A stretch of DNA of 59,549 nt from Cognatilysobacter terrigena (GTDB taxonomy: Bacteria > Pseudomonadota > Gammaproteobacteria > Xanthomonadales > Xanthomonadaceae): contig NZ_SELT01000021.1 of assembly GCF_004361065.1 (NCBI RefSeq), forward strand, positions 1-59,549, read 5' to 3'. The notes under the pieces were generated by a model. It worked only from the letters and a program-made list of their open reading frames with translations. It made no database searches and was not told the origin of the DNA. Both the position numbers and the translations under genes were made by a program. Positions 9,592-20,967 of the stretch are shown piece after piece. Numbering within the stretch: the first letter of the stretch is position 1; every line of letters starts with the position of its first letter.

Positions 9592-9795
9592 TCAGCCCTG
9601 CGTGCCGTCGTTCGATTCTTCGCGCGCGTCGCCGCCACGCTGGATTCGCTGGTAGATCTCTTCGCGGTGAACCGCGACGTCCTTCGGTGCAGTGATACCG
9701 ATCCGCACCTGATTCCCCTTCACGCCGAGCACGGTGACGGACACCGAGTCGCCGATCATCAGGGTTTCGCCGACGCGACGCGTCAGGATGAGCAT
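9592..9795 (-). CDS. csrA: Carbon storage regulator CsrA/RsmA
   Basis: CsrA is a homodimeric RNA-binding protein that binds GGA motifs in mRNA leaders and controls carbon flux, motility, biofilm and virulence traits. The 67-residue product begins [16 protein letters not shown] and keeps the RNA-contact residues Leu 4 and Arg 44 ([11 protein letters not shown]). The tail is a variable acidic/Gly-rich stretch. ATG 9795 is preceded by a strong AAGGAGG; the open frame upstream is not conserved. It lies between alaS and tRNA-Ser on one strand. Confidence 0.97.
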   Translation of the reverse strand: MLILTRRVGETLMIGDSVSVTVLGVKGNQVRIGITAPKDVAVHREEIYQRIQRGGDAREESNDGTQG

Positions 9796-9911
9796 TACGA
9801 CCTCCTTGATCCGGCATCTCCGCCGGGCGCGCGGCCTCTGCCGCGCACGATATTTGGACACAAACGCCCGCCATGGTAGCGAGCGGCCATTTCATGCCGC
9901 AAGGAAGCGGT

Positions 9912-12557
<2,646 letters not shown>

Positions 12558-12682
12558 GCGGAGGCGCGCGTCGAAAAGGAGACCGTGCAGCCGATGGCCG
12601 CCGGAGGGCGGCCAACAGGCACTGGGAGAACCCTGAAGAGTAGCAGGCGGGGCGGCGTCCGATGCGGACGCGAATGGACCGG

Positions 12683-13303
12683 TCAGTCTTCGGTCGTGAA
12701 CCGTACGGCGGCGCGGACGATGTCGCCCGGGAACCCGCGTCGGATCAGGTAGTCGGACGCCTTGCGCTCTCGGGTGCGGGCGTCTTCGATGCGACCGAAG
12801 CGCCGGGCGACGAGGTCGCGGGCGATCTCGGTCCAGTCACCCTCGAAATCATCGAGCGCGGCCTGGCGGATTTCCGCCGACAGATCGTGCGTGCCGAGCT
12901 CGGCGCGGATGTGCAGCGGGCCGTAGCCGCTCGAGGCTCGGCTGCGGACGAGGCTCTCGGCGAAGCGGCGGTCGTCCTGCCAGCCGGCGTCAATGAGCTT
13001 GCCGACAGCCGTTTCGACCTCGGCCGCGTCCACGCCTCGCGATACGAGCTTGCGGGTCAGTTCCTTGCGGGAATGCTCGCGGCGCGTCAGCAGGCCGAGT
13101 GCGCGTTGCAAGGCGGTGGCGGGTTTGCGCTCACGACGCGGTTTGCGGGTGGTGTCGCTTGCGGGGCCGAAGAGGCTTTCGTAGGCGGGGCCGTCGTCGG
13201 TCGATGCTAACGACGGATCGTCGATCGATCGATCGGACGCATTGGAGTCATCGCGGACGCCTGCCGGCGCGCCGTGCGGCCTGTCGAAATGCTCTTGGTT
13301 CAT
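12683..13303 (-). CDS. recX: RecA regulator RecX with N-terminal extension
   Basis: RecX binds RecA filaments and limits recombinase activity. The conserved three-helix repeats start near residue 67 ([20 protein letters not shown]) and run through [20 protein letters not shown] and [20 protein letters not shown] to the end. The chosen ATG 13303 ([11 protein letters not shown], 206 residues) leaves about 65 low-complexity hydrophilic residues before the domain; most RecX proteins lack these. There is no Shine-Dalgarno, so the true start may differ. The frame is open to 13642, but that part has no similarity to RecX. The gene is separated from recA by about 350 bases containing a hairpin. Confidence 0.9.
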   Translation of the reverse strand: MNQEHFDRPHGAPAGVRDDSNASDRSIDDPSLASTDDGPAYESLFGPASDTTRKPRRERKPATALQRALGLLTRREHSRKELTRKLVSRGVDAAEVETAVGKLIDAGWQDDRRFAESLVRSRASSGYGPLHIRAELGTHDLSAEIRQAALDDFEGDWTEIARDLVARRFGRIEDARTRERKASDYLIRRGFPGDIVRAAVRFTTED

Positions 13304-13651
13304 AGGAGCGGTGCGCGGTCGAGCCTGCTCGGCCGTGTGGCGTGTCGTCGCGGTGCGACGAGCGCGGCCATCTGAACAGGTCGGCGACGTGTCACGCGTG
13401 TGGCGGCGGCTCCGGTCTTCGCACGCGATGTCCGCCGCTCCCTCCCAATTCTCTGGCGGCGCCCATGCGTTTACGGAATCGTGCACCTCACGGCGAGGCG
13501 CATCCACCGCCATATTCGCGACAAGATCCGAGAGCCGGACGATGCCCTGCCGCTCCCGCCCACCGTCGCGCGAAAACGACTCGGCCCCGGGCTCATCACC
13601 CGGGGCCGCATCGCGATCACGTGGAGGTCGTGACCGTGCCATTTCCGCCGA
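13304..13651. other. recA-recX intergenic region
   Basis: About 348 bases without a convincing gene. It holds the recA hairpin at 13582-13608. The rest has open frames in several phases with no start signal or recognisable motif. recX expression must come from read-through past the hairpin or from a promoter that I cannot identify here. Confidence 0.5.
13575..13608 (-). terminator. Hairpin terminator/attenuator after recA
   Basis: CGGCCCCGGG (13582-13591) pairs perfectly with CCCGGGGCCG (13599-13608) around a 7-base loop. On the minus strand AGTCGTTTTCG follows, a short U-run. It lies 44 bases past the recA stop and before recX, the arrangement in which E. coli limits recX expression by attenuation. 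Confidence 0.7.
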
Positions 13652-14680
13652 TTACGCGTCCGCCTCGGCTTCGGCCGGGTTGATTTCCTGCGGCACGAAC
13701 TTCTCGCGGAGAGCGGCTTCGAGCTTCGTCGCCATCGCCGGGTTCTCCTTGAGGAACTGGCGGGCGTTTTCCTTGCCCTGCCCGATGCGCTCGCCGTCGC
13801 AGCTGTACCACGCGCCCGACTTCTCGACGAGCTTGGCGTCGACGCCCATGTCGATCAGCTCGCCCTCGCGCGAAATGCCTTCGCCGTACAGGATCTCGGT
13901 GACGACCTGCTTGAACGGAGGCGCCAGCTTGTTCTTGACGACCTTGATGCGGGTCTGGTTGCCGATGATCTCGTCGCCCTTCTTGATCGAACCGATACGA
14001 CGGATGTCGAGACGGACCGACGCGTAGAACTTCAGCGCGTTACCACCGGTGGTGGTTTCGGGGCTCTGGCCCGGCATCATGATGCCGATCTTCATGCGCA
14101 GCTGGTTGATGAAGATCACCAGCGTGTTCGAACGCTTGATGTTGCCGGTGAGCTTGCGCAGCGCCTGCGACATCAGTCGGGCCTGCAGACCCGGCAGCTG
14201 ATCGCCCATCTCGCCTTCGATTTCGGCCTTCGGCGTCAGCGCGGCGACCGAGTCGACGACGACCATGTCGACCGCGTTCGAGCGCACGAGCATGTCGGCG
14301 ATTTCGAGCGCCTGTTCGCCGGTGTCCGGCTGCGAGAGCAGCAGGTCGTCGACATTGACGCCCAGCTTCGCCGCGTAGATCGGATCGAGCGCGTGCTCGG
14401 CGTCGATGAAGGCCGCGGTGCCGCCCTTCTTCTGGCACTCGGCGATCGCCTGCAGCGTGAGCGTGGTCTTGCCCGACGACTCCGGGCCATAGATTTCGAC
14501 CACGCGGCCGCGCGGCAGGCCGCCGATGCCGAGCGCGATATCGAGCATCAGCGAACCCGTGCCGACGATTTCCACGGCTTCCACGGCGCGGTCGCCCATG
14601 CGCATGACCGAGCCCTTGCCGAACTGCTTCTCGATCTGGCCGAGAGCCGCTGCAAGTGCGCGCTTCTTGTTCTCATCCAT
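13652..14680 (-). CDS. recA: Recombinase RecA
   Basis: RecA forms filaments on single-stranded DNA, drives strand exchange and activates LexA self-cleavage. The 342-residue protein begins [20 protein letters not shown], has Walker [17 protein letters not shown], Walker [19 protein letters not shown], the L2 loop [20 protein letters not shown] and the typical acidic C-terminus. ATG 14680 is preded by AGGAACCCGTCA; an ATG 21 bases upstream has no better signal, and the family starts at MDENKK. No TTAG-N6-TACTA box lies in the 154-base gap before it, so damage induction may come from the lexA promoter (inference). Confidence 0.97.
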   Translation of the reverse strand: MDENKKRALAAALGQIEKQFGKGSVMRMGDRAVEAVEIVGTGSLMLDIALGIGGLPRGRVVEIYGPESSGKTTLTLQAIAECQKKGGTAAFIDAEHALDPIYAAKLGVNVDDLLLSQPDTGEQALEIADMLVRSNAVDMVVVDSVAALTPKAEIEGEMGDQLPGLQARLMSQALRKLTGNIKRSNTLVIFINQLRMKIGIMMPGQSPETTTGGNALKFYASVRLDIRRIGSIKKGDEIIGNQTRIKVVKNKLAPPFKQVVTEILYGEGISREGELIDMGVDAKLVEKSGAWYSCDGERIGQGKENARQFLKENPAMATKLEAALREKFVPQEINPAEAEADA

Positions 14681-14834
14681 TGACGGGTTCCTGGTGTTCA
14701 TTGGTGTAGTGAGATTGTGTGGGGCGGATATCGCAGGGGCTGAGACAGTGACATCCGCACCTGAACTGTGCGATGAGCGGCAACGCGCGACGATCGGATG
14801 AGGCGTGCAGCGGCCGTAGGAATTTGCCGCGCGA

Positions 14835-15026
14835 TCAGTCGAACGCCTCGACGACCGGCGTCGTCGGCGTCGTCGCCTTGACGAGGCCGATCGCGTATTC
14901 GCAGTCGTACTTGCTGACGTAGCCTTCCGAACTGTCGGCAATGACTTCGCCGTTCTCCGCGACGAGACGCCAACGCCACTGGAACGCGAGCAACGACGGG
15001 CTGGAGCTGTAGATTTCGAACTTCAT
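14835..15026 (-). CDS. Small DUF1508/YegP-like protein between lexA and recA
   Basis: A 63-residue protein. Its core MKFEIYSSS...[34 protein letters not shown] matches the single YegP/DUF1508 repeat (strand, W-R-L-A-NG-I, S-GY-SK-C-I pattern). The family has no established biochemical role. ATG 15026 has a good GAGGTG 5 bases upstream, and the gene starts 8 bases after the lexA stop, so it should be on the lexA mRNA and therefore under LexA control. It has no signal peptide or membrane segment. The DUF1508 call is from pattern recognition. Confidence 0.75.
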   Translation of the reverse strand: MKFEIYSSSPSLLAFQWRWRLVAENGEVIADSSEGYVSKYDCEYAIGLVKATTPTTPVVEAFD

Positions 15027-15034
15027 CGGACACC

Positions 15035-15658
15035 TCACCGGTTCGGACGCACGAGGCCGCAGTACAGGCCTTCGATGGAGAAGTCCTGATCGGGCATCAC
15101 TTCGATCGGATCGAAGTCGGGATTGCGCGGCAGCAGGCGGATGCGGTCCTTCGCGATCTTCAGAAGCTTCACCGTGATCGCGTCATCGATACGCGCGACG
15201 ACGATCTGCCCGGAGCGCGCTTCGTTCGTGCGGTGCACGCCGATCAGGTCGCCGTCGAAGATGCCCTCGTCGCGCATCGAATCGCCCTTGACCCGCAACA
15301 GGTAGTCGGGCGACGGCGCGAACAGGTTCTTGTCGAGCAGCACCATGTCGTCCGAGCCGATGTCGGCACCGATCGGCAGACCCGCCGCGACCTGGCCGAG
15401 CACCGGCAGGTGCAGCATGTCGGAGGCGTTGGCGGCCGGCCGGTTCGGCGTCGCGACGAGGCGAATGCCCCGTGCCTGCCCCGGCACCCGGCGGATCGCA
15501 CCGGCCTGCTCGAGGGCCTGCAGGTGGTACTGGGCCGCCCGGACGCTGCTGAAACCGAAGACCTGGGCGATCTCCGTCTGGGACGGCGGGACGCCGTCGG
15601 CCTCGATGCGCTCGGCGATCATTTCGAGGATCGCCTGCTGGGTGTCGGTGAGGTTCAT
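15035..15658 (-). CDS. lexA: SOS repressor LexA
   Basis: LexA represses DNA-damage genes and cleaves itself when RecA filaments form. The 207-residue protein has a winged-helix DNA-binding domain (LTDTQQAILEMIAERIEADG, SQTEIAQVFGF), the scissile Ala92-Gly93 in VAAGLPIG, nucleophile Ser 127 in VKGDSMRDEGI and general-base Lys 164 in DDAITVKLLK. ATG 15658 gives the Xanthomonas-type N-terminus. There is no Shine-Dalgarno; the ATG abuts the LexA operator and the predicted transcript start is only a few bases away, so the mRNA may be leaderless. An ATG at 15694 would put the operator inside the coding region and is less likely. Confidence 0.96.
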   Translation of the reverse strand: MNLTDTQQAILEMIAERIEADGVPPSQTEIAQVFGFSSVRAAQYHLQALEQAGAIRRVPGQARGIRLVATPNRPAANASDMLHLPVLGQVAAGLPIGADIGSDDMVLLDKNLFAPSPDYLLRVKGDSMRDEGIFDGDLIGVHRTNEARSGQIVVARIDDAITVKLLKIAKDRIRLLPRNPDFDPIEVMPDQDFSIEGLYCGLVRPNR

Positions 15659-15676
15659 TAGTAGCAATACTACTAA
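15658..15676. promoter_or_regulatory. LexA operator at lexA
   Basis: TTAGTAGCAATACTACTAA is a near-perfect 19-base palindrome with one central mismatch pair, matching the TTAG-N6-TACTA LexA box described in Xanthomonas and Xylella rather than the enterobacterial CTGT-N8-ACAG box. Its edge base is the A of the lexA start codon, and it covers the predicted -10, so binding would block lexA transcription directly. Confidence 0.92.
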
Positions 15677-15694
15677 CCGCGCCGCCGCTCGCAA
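15667..15694 (-). promoter_or_regulatory. Predicted lexA promoter
   Basis: On the minus strand TTGCGA (15694-15689) and TAGTAT (15672-15667) are 16 bases apart. The -10 lies inside the LexA operator. The expected start site would be within 1-3 bases of the lexA ATG. Pattern-based only. Confidence 0.5.
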
Positions 15695-15703
15695 GACCGT
15701 TCG

Positions 15704-16201
15704 TCAGCTGGCGAGCTCGATCAACCCGCCCAGGGCGGCCGCCACCGTCTGCCGGCGTACTGCCTCGCGGTCGCCTTCGAAGTGGTGGATGGACGCGTGG
15801 GGATAGCCCCCGCGGCGCTTCCAGGCGATCCACACGGTGCCGACCGGCTTGTCGGCGGTCCCGCCCGTGGGCCCGGCAATGCCGGTCACCGCTACGGCGA
15901 GCGTCGCCGCCGAGTGCACCAGCGCGCCGGAGACCATCTCGACCACCGTCTCCCGGCTCACAGCGCCGTGCTCCTCGAGCGTGTGCGGGTTGACCCCGAG
16001 CATCGCCTGCTTGGCCTCGTAGCTGTAGACGACCATGCCGCAGTCGAACCACGCCGACGAACCGGCGAGATCGGTCAACGTCTTTGCGATCCACCCGCCG
16101 GTGCAGCTTTCGGCGGTCACCACGGTCAGGCGGCGGTCGATCGCCGCAGTGGCGAGGGTTTCGCCGAGGCGGCGGAGGTCGTCGTCGGTGGGGCTGTGCA
16201 T
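15704..16201 (-). CDS. pncC: CinA C-terminal-type nicotinamide-nucleotide amidohydrolase
   Basis: A 165-residue stand-alone version of the CinA C-terminal domain. PncC deamidates NMN to NaMN in NAD recycling. Motifs visible are [20 protein letters not shown] (residues about 26-45), [19 protein letters not shown] and the phosphate-binding [23 protein letters not shown] 16201 sits directly before the domain; the frame extends upstream but overlaps mutS and has no similarity. It is divergent from mutS and lies behind lexA-recA, the well-known cinA-recA neighbourhood. It lacks the N-terminal MoCF-like domain of full CinA. Confidence 0.93.
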   Translation of the reverse strand: MHSPTDDDLRRLGETLATAAIDRRLTVVTAESCTGGWIAKTLTDLAGSSAWFDCGMVVYSYEAKQAMLGVNPHTLEEHGAVSRETVVEMVSGALVHSAATLAVAVTGIAGPTGGTADKPVGTVWIAWKRRGGYPHASIHHFEGDREAVRRQTVAAALGGLIELAS

Positions 16202-16283
16202 GCGGCCATTATGGACGGCGGCCGCGCGGCATACTGTCGCCCCGCCGGCGCCTGCGCCCGCTTCGCACATCGTCCTGACGCCC

Positions 16284-18887
16284 GTGTCTTCCGTCCGCGC
16301 CGACGGCGCTTCCGCCGACGCCCATACCCCGCTCATGCGCCAGTTCTTCGCGGCCAAGGCGGAGCATCCGGACGTGCTGCTGTTCTTCCGGATGGGCGAC
16401 TTCTACGAGCTGTTCTACGACGACGCGCGCAAGGCGGCGCGGCTGCTCGATATCACCCTGACGCAGCGCGGCTCGTCTGCCGGACAGCCGATCCCGATGG
16501 CCGGTGTGCCGCACCATTCGGCGGAAGGCTATCTCGCACGCCTCGTCGCACTCGGCGAATCGGTCGCCATCTGCGAGCAGATCGGCGATCCGGCGCTCGC
16601 CAAGGGCATCGTCGAACGCAAGGTAGTCCGCATCGTGACGCCCGGCACCGTCACCGACGAAGCGCTGCTCGACCAGCGCCGCGACACGCTGCTGCTCGCG
16701 GTCGCGCGCGGAAAGAACGGCTGGGGCCTGGCGTGGGCCGATCTCGCCGCGGGCCGCTTCCTCTGCAACGAGGTCGGCAACGAAGACCAGCTCGAAGCGG
16801 AGATCGCGCGGCTCGATCCCGCCGAAGTGCTGTATCCCGACGAAGATCCCCTGCCCGCCTGCGTGGCCACGCGCACCGGACTGCGCCGCCGTGCGCCGTG
16901 GCTGTTCGACCTCGACAGCGGCCGTCGCCAGCTGCTGCGCTTCTTCGACCTGCACGACCTCACCGGCTTCGGCATCGACGATCGTCCGCTCGCGATCGCC
17001 GCTGCGGCTGCGCTGCTCGGCTACGTCGAAGAGACGCAGAAGCAGCGACTGCCGCACCTGACATCGATCGCGGTCGAGTCCGGCGACGGCGCGATCGCGA
17101 TGAACGCGGCGACGCGCCGCCATCTCGAACTCGATACCCGCGTCGACGGCGATACGCGCCACACGCTGCTCGGCGTGCTGGATTCGACGGTGACGCCGAT
17201 GGGCGGTCGCCTGCTTCGCCGCTGGCTGCATCGTCCGTTGCGCGATCGCGAGGTGCTGCGTCTCCGGCACAACGCCGTGGCGACGCTGATCGACAGCCGC
17301 GTCGGCGACGACCTGTGCGAGCACCTGCGCGCAGTCGGCGACGTCGAACGCATCCTCGCGCGCGTCGCCCTGCGCAGCGCGCGTCCACGCGACCTGTCGA
17401 CACTCCGCGACGCCCTCGCCATGGCGCCCGCGCTTCGCGAACTCCTCGCACCTCTCGACGCACCGCGTCTGCAGGCGCTGCGTGATGAACTCGGCGAGCA
17501 CGACGCGATTGCCGCGCACCTCGCCGAGGCAATCGTCCCGCAGCCGCCGGTTCTCGCACGCGACGGCGGCGTGTTCGCGGAAGGCTACGACGCCGAGCTC
17601 GACGAACTGCGTCGGCTGTCGACGAACGCGGATCAGTTCCTGATCGACCTCGAAGCGCGCGAGCGCGAGGCGACCGGCATTCCGACGCTCAAAGTCGGCT
17701 ACAACCGTGTCCACGGTTATTACATCGAGATCAGCAAGGGCCAAGCCGGCCGCGCACCGACGCACTACACGCGACGCCAGACCCTGACCGGCGCGGAGCG
17801 CTACATCACCGAAGAGCTGAAGCAGTTCGAGGACAAGGTGCTGTCCGCGCGCGAGCGTTCGCTGTCGCGCGAGCGCCTGCTGTACGAGCAGATGCTCGAC
17901 GTGCTGAATGAGCAGCTCGAGCCGCTCAAGCGCTGCGCCGCTGCGCTCGCCGAACTCGACGTTCTCGCCGCATTCGCCGAGCGCGCGCAAGCGCTGGACT
18001 GGTCGCAGCCGGAACTTGCCGAGCACCCGGGTATCCGCATCGAGCGCGGTCGCCATCCGGTCGTCGAAGCGGTGCGCGACGCCCCGTTCGAGCCGAACGA
18101 CCTGATTCTCGACTGCGCGCCCGACCACGTCGGTCGCCGCATGCTCGTCATCACCGGCCCGAACATGGGCGGCAAGTCGACGTACATGCGGCAGAACGCG
18201 CTGATCGTGCTGCTCGCGCACATCGGCAGCTTCGTGCCCGCGTCAAAGGCAGTGATCGGACCGATCGACCGCATCCTTACGCGCATCGGCGCTGGCGACG
18301 ACCTTGCACGCGGCCAATCGACGTTCATGGTGGAGATGGCGGAGACGAGCTACATCCTCCACCACGCCACCGACCGCTCGCTCGTGCTGATGGACGAAAT
18401 CGGACGCGGAACGTCGACCTACGACGGCCTCGCGCTCGCGGAGGCCTGCGCTCGCCATCTCGCGCAGAGCAACCGCGCCTACACGCTGTTCGCGACGCAC
18501 TACTTCGAACTGACCCGTCTCGCCGAGCCGGGCAGCGGCATCGCGAATGTGCACCTCGATGCGGTCGAGCACGGCGACAAGCTCGTCTTCATGCACGCGG
18601 TGAAAGACGGCCCCGCGGATCGCAGCTTCGGCCTGCAGGTTGCCGCGCTCGCGGGTCTGCCGAAGACGGTGGTCGCACAGGCGCGCGCTCGCCTCGCGGA
18701 ACTCGAGCAGCAGCGACCCGACGACGCCCGCGCCCCGATGACCGCATCGACGCTCGAATCGCCGCAGCAATTCAGCCTGTTTGCGCCCTCATCGGCCGCA
18801 CTCGAAGCGCTGGCCGGCATCGATCCGGACGAATTGACGCCGAAGCAGGCGCTCGAAGCGCTCTACCGCCTGCGGTCACTGGTCTGA
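16284..18887 (+). CDS. mutS: DNA mismatch repair protein MutS
   Basis: MutS recognises base mismatches and recruits MutL. Domain I carries the mismatch-binding [20 protein letters not shown]; the core and clamp follow, with [21 protein letters not shown]. The ATPase has Walker [16 protein letters not shown], Walker [20 protein letters not shown] and the signature [16 protein letters not shown] 16284 gives 867 residues, close to the E. coli length of 853. The alternative ATG 16200 would add 28 non-conserved residues and exactly overlap the divergent pncC start. The C-terminal [17 protein letters not shown] is the tetramerisation helix. It converges with the TMEM175-like gene with a 1-base gap. 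Confidence 0.96.
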   Translation: MSSVRADGASADAHTPLMRQFFAAKAEHPDVLLFFRMGDFYELFYDDARKAARLLDITLTQRGSSAGQPIPMAGVPHHSAEGYLARLVALGESVAICEQIGDPALAKGIVERKVVRIVTPGTVTDEALLDQRRDTLLLAVARGKNGWGLAWADLAAGRFLCNEVGNEDQLEAEIARLDPAEVLYPDEDPLPACVATRTGLRRRAPWLFDLDSGRRQLLRFFDLHDLTGFGIDDRPLAIAAAAALLGYVEETQKQRLPHLTSIAVESGDGAIAMNAATRRHLELDTRVDGDTRHTLLGVLDSTVTPMGGRLLRRWLHRPLRDREVLRLRHNAVATLIDSRVGDDLCEHLRAVGDVERILARVALRSARPRDLSTLRDALAMAPALRELLAPLDAPRLQALRDELGEHDAIAAHLAEAIVPQPPVLARDGGVFAEGYDAELDELRRLSTNADQFLIDLEAREREATGIPTLKVGYNRVHGYYIEISKGQAGRAPTHYTRRQTLTGAERYITEELKQFEDKVLSARERSLSRERLLYEQMLDVLNEQLEPLKRCAAALAELDVLAAFAERAQALDWSQPELAEHPGIRIERGRHPVVEAVRDAPFEPNDLILDCAPDHVGRRMLVITGPNMGGKSTYMRQNALIVLLAHIGSFVPASKAVIGPIDRILTRIGAGDDLARGQSTFMVEMAETSYILHHATDRSLVLMDEIGRGTSTYDGLALAEACARHLAQSNRAYTLFATHYFELTRLAEPGSGIANVHLDAVEHGDKLVFMHAVKDGPADRSFGLQVAALAGLPKTVVAQARARLAELEQQRPDDARAPMTASTLESPQQFSLFAPSSAALEALAGIDPDELTPKQALEALYRLRSLV

Positions 18888-18888
18888 A

Positions 18889-19521
18889 TCAGCCCGCGGG
18901 CGACGTGGCGATCGACGCCGCACCCGGACGGCAGAACACGCGGCGGAACACGGGCAGCGTCAGCATGCCGAGCGGGCCGAAGAACGGCGCGAACTGCGCG
19001 ATCGCCAGCGCGACGATCGACGCGCAGATCGTGCTGAGGCCGCGCCCGCGGATGTAGCGCACGTCGTCCGGCGTCGTGTCCGGCCCGCGCATGTCGGGCC
19101 CGACGGCAATCGTGTTGACGCGCAGGTTGAGCAGCGCGGTGACCAGCATCCAGCCCCAGTACAACGACGCCGGGACGCGCGCGCCGGCGTACTCCGCCAT
19201 GAACGCGGTGAGGAACGGCATGAACGCGATCGCGCCCAGCAGCGTCAGGTTCCACCCGAGAATGCGCGGCGAGTAGCGCGACGCCAGCGAGAACGCGCGG
19301 TGGTGGCCCATCCAGAACGCGCCGATCACGCTGAAGCTCACGAAGAAGCCGACGAGATTCGGCATCAAGTGGCCGAGCGCATACCAGAACGCCATGTCGC
19401 CGCCAGCACGCTCGACGTGAGGCACGTGCACCTCGATCACCAGCAACGTGATCGCGATGGCGAATACGGCGTCGGAAAAGAAGACCGTGCGTTCGAGCGC
19501 GTGGTCGGTCGTCTGGCTCAT
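18889..19521 (-). CDS. TMEM175-family potassium channel-like protein (DUF1211)
   Basis: A 210-residue integral inner-membrane protein with about six membrane segments. It has the family signature RxxxFSD in helix 1: Arg 11, Phe 15, Ser 16, Asp 17 within RTVFFSDAVFAIAITLLVIE. Prokaryotic TMEM175 proteins form leak-like K+ channels, but ion selectivity here is inferred. ATG 19521 is preceded by GGGGGAATCC, a good ribosome site. It converges with mutS and is divergent from the DUF3606 gene. No regulator is apparent. Confidence 0.88.
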   Translation of the reverse strand: MSQTTDHALERTVFFSDAVFAIAITLLVIEVHVPHVERAGGDMAFWYALGHLMPNLVGFFVSFSVIGAFWMGHHRAFSLASRYSPRILGWNLTLLGAIAFMPFLTAFMAEYAGARVPASLYWGWMLVTALLNLRVNTIAVGPDMRGPDTTPDDVRYIRGRGLSTICASIVALAIAQFAPFFGPLGMLTLPVFRRVFCRPGAASIATSPAG

Positions 19522-19644
19522 GGATTCCCCCTTTCGCCGCATTGTTTCGATCCTTCGGCGGTGCGGCAAGAGGCGGGTGTCGCGACGCGTTGGCCGGGTG
19601 TCGACACGCGCAGTGCTCGACTATGCCTCTCCACGGAGCCGCCC

Positions 19645-19815
19645 ATGAGCCATCGAATCCCGAACGACGAAGCGCGCGTCAACGTCAACGACGAGCAGGA
19701 ACTCGCGTACTGGTGCGACGAACTCGACGCCGATGCCGACACGCTGCGCGAGGCGGTGAGCGCGGTCGGCGTTGACGTGACGAACGTGCGGATGCACCTG
19801 TCGCAGGTGCGCTGA
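19645..19815 (+). CDS. Small DUF3606 protein
   Basis: A 56-residue hydrophilic protein. VNVNDEQELAYWCDELDADADTLREAVSAVGVDVTNVRMHL fits the DUF3606 pattern (VN..E..ELxYW, LxxAVxxVG, V..HL). The family is common in proteobacteria and uncharacterised. ATG 19645 is preceded by CACGGAGCCGCCC. It stands 123 bases divergent from the TMEM175-like gene and 65 bases before the DUF937 gene. No function is proposed. Confidence 0.8.
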   Translation: MSHRIPNDEARVNVNDEQELAYWCDELDADADTLREAVSAVGVDVTNVRMHLSQVR

Positions 19816-19880
19816 GCGGCCGTCACGGCGCGTGAATCGATCGCGTGGCTGACTTTGCCTGTCCGCTCCGGAGAACGCCC

Positions 19881-20528
19881 ATGAACGGCCCGCTCTACGA
19901 CGACCTTCTCGACCAGCTCCGCGGCACGCCGGCCCGCCAGCTCGGCGATCGCCTCGGCCTCTCCTCCGCAGGCGCGCTGCAGGCCGCGGCCACCGCGCTT
20001 CCCGTGCTGTTCGGTGCGATGCACCGCAACGCGCGCGGACCCGATGGCGCCGAGGCGCTGCTTTCCGCGCTCGACTTCGATCATCGGGGCGTCGACCCCG
20101 CCAATGCGCTCGGCACCGCGCTCGCGGGCGGCGGCGCCGGCGGCGCGATCCTCGGGCATCTGCTTGGCGACCACAGCACCACGGCGGCCAGCGCGGTAGG
20201 CAATGCGACCGGGCTCGACAGTGATCGCGCATCGACGCTCCTTCGCGTCCTGGCTCCCGTCGTCATGGCCTACGTGGCCCGTCGCCTATTCACGCCGCAG
20301 GCCGCCGACGGCGCCTCGACGCCGCAGGCCTCACCCGAAGGTCTTCGGACCGCGCTTTCGCAGGAAGTCGACTCGCTTCGCAGCAGCGGCGAAACGCATC
20401 AAGGTTTGCTGTCGTTCCTGGACCGCGACCACGATGGTGACGTCGACCTGCAGGACTTCACGTCGGGCGACGCCAGCGCGCTGCCGGTACAGACGGCAGA
20501 GATGCGCAGTCCGCGCCCGCGGATCTGA
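19881..20528 (+). CDS. DUF937 protein with C-terminal EF-hand
   Basis: A 215-residue protein. Residues about 1-140 are an Ala/Gly-rich helical region of the DUF937 type (LLDQLRGTPARQLGDRLGLS, TALPVLFGAMHRNA, GGAGGAILGHLLGD, LLRVLAPVVMAYVAR). Near the C-terminus there is one canonical Ca2+-binding loop at residues 181-192, DRDHDGDVDLQD, with Asp at loop positions 1, 3, 5 and 12 and Gly at 6. There is no signal peptide. ATG 19881 has a GGAG 7 bases upstream. DUF937 has no settled function; calcium binding is inferred from the loop alone. Confidence 0.82.
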   Translation: MNGPLYDDLLDQLRGTPARQLGDRLGLSSAGALQAAATALPVLFGAMHRNARGPDGAEALLSALDFDHRGVDPANALGTALAGGGAGGAILGHLLGDHSTTAASAVGNATGLDSDRASTLLRVLAPVVMAYVARRLFTPQAADGASTPQASPEGLRTALSQEVDSLRSSGETHQGLLSFLDRDHDGDVDLQDFTSGDASALPVQTAEMRSPRPRI

Positions 20529-20571
20529 TCGGCATTTACGCGAGCCGTTTCGAACTCGCGCATCACGATCA
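20526..20571. other. Nested hairpin between convergent genes
   Basis: TGATCG / CGATCA at the edges and CGCGAG / CTCGCG (20539-20544, 20555-20560) inside form a broken stem between the DUF937 stop and the hslR stop. There is no U-run, so it may act only as a weak bidirectional 3' end. Confidence 0.3.
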
Positions 20572-20967
20572 GGTGGCGTCGATGTCGCCGAGTGCGCGGA
20601 TCAGGCGGCGTGCGCGTTTGTCGGGGCGCTGTTCGGGCGCCCGATAGCCGTCCCGCATCGCGGTCCGCTCTGCACGCGCCTGCTCGCGACGCTGCTTCGA
20701 CTCGTCCGTCTCCGCATACAGCAGCTGCGCGATCGGCGCGGCGCCGCGCTCCGTACTGAGCCCCAGCACGTCGACGTCGAAACGCTCCTCGCCCCGCGTG
20801 ACGCCCAGTCGATCGCCCACGCGAACGCCGCGCGATGCCTTCGCGCGCTGGCCATCGATCTCGACTCGCCCGGTCTCGATCGCCTGCTTCGCGAGCGAAC
20901 GCGTACGGAAGAAGCGCGCGGCCCAGAGCCACTGATCGAGTCGAACGGTCGGGATGATGTCGGTCAT
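20569..20967 (-). CDS. hslR: Ribosome-associated heat-shock protein Hsp15 (S4 domain)
   Basis: Hsp15 binds free 50S subunits carrying stalled nascent chains and helps recycle them. The 132-residue protein has an S4 RNA-binding domain right at the start (TVRLDQWLWAARFFRTRSLA, GRVEIDGQRAKASRGVRVGD) and a basic Arg-rich tail, as in E. coli HslR (133 residues). ATG 20967 overlaps the stop of the upstream Mut7-C gene by 4 bases, so the two are translated together. Confidence 0.92.
   Translation of the reverse strand: MTDIIPTVRLDQWLWAARFFRTRSLAKQAIETGRVEIDGQRAKASRGVRVGDRLGVTRGEERFDVDVLGLSTERGAAPIAQLLYAETDESKQRREQARAERTAMRDGYRAPEQRPDKRARRLIRALGDIDAT

Noticed and set aside
16209-18221. A 670-codon minus-strand frame opposite mutS
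   Set aside because: Antisense shadow; mutS motifs are complete on the plus strand.
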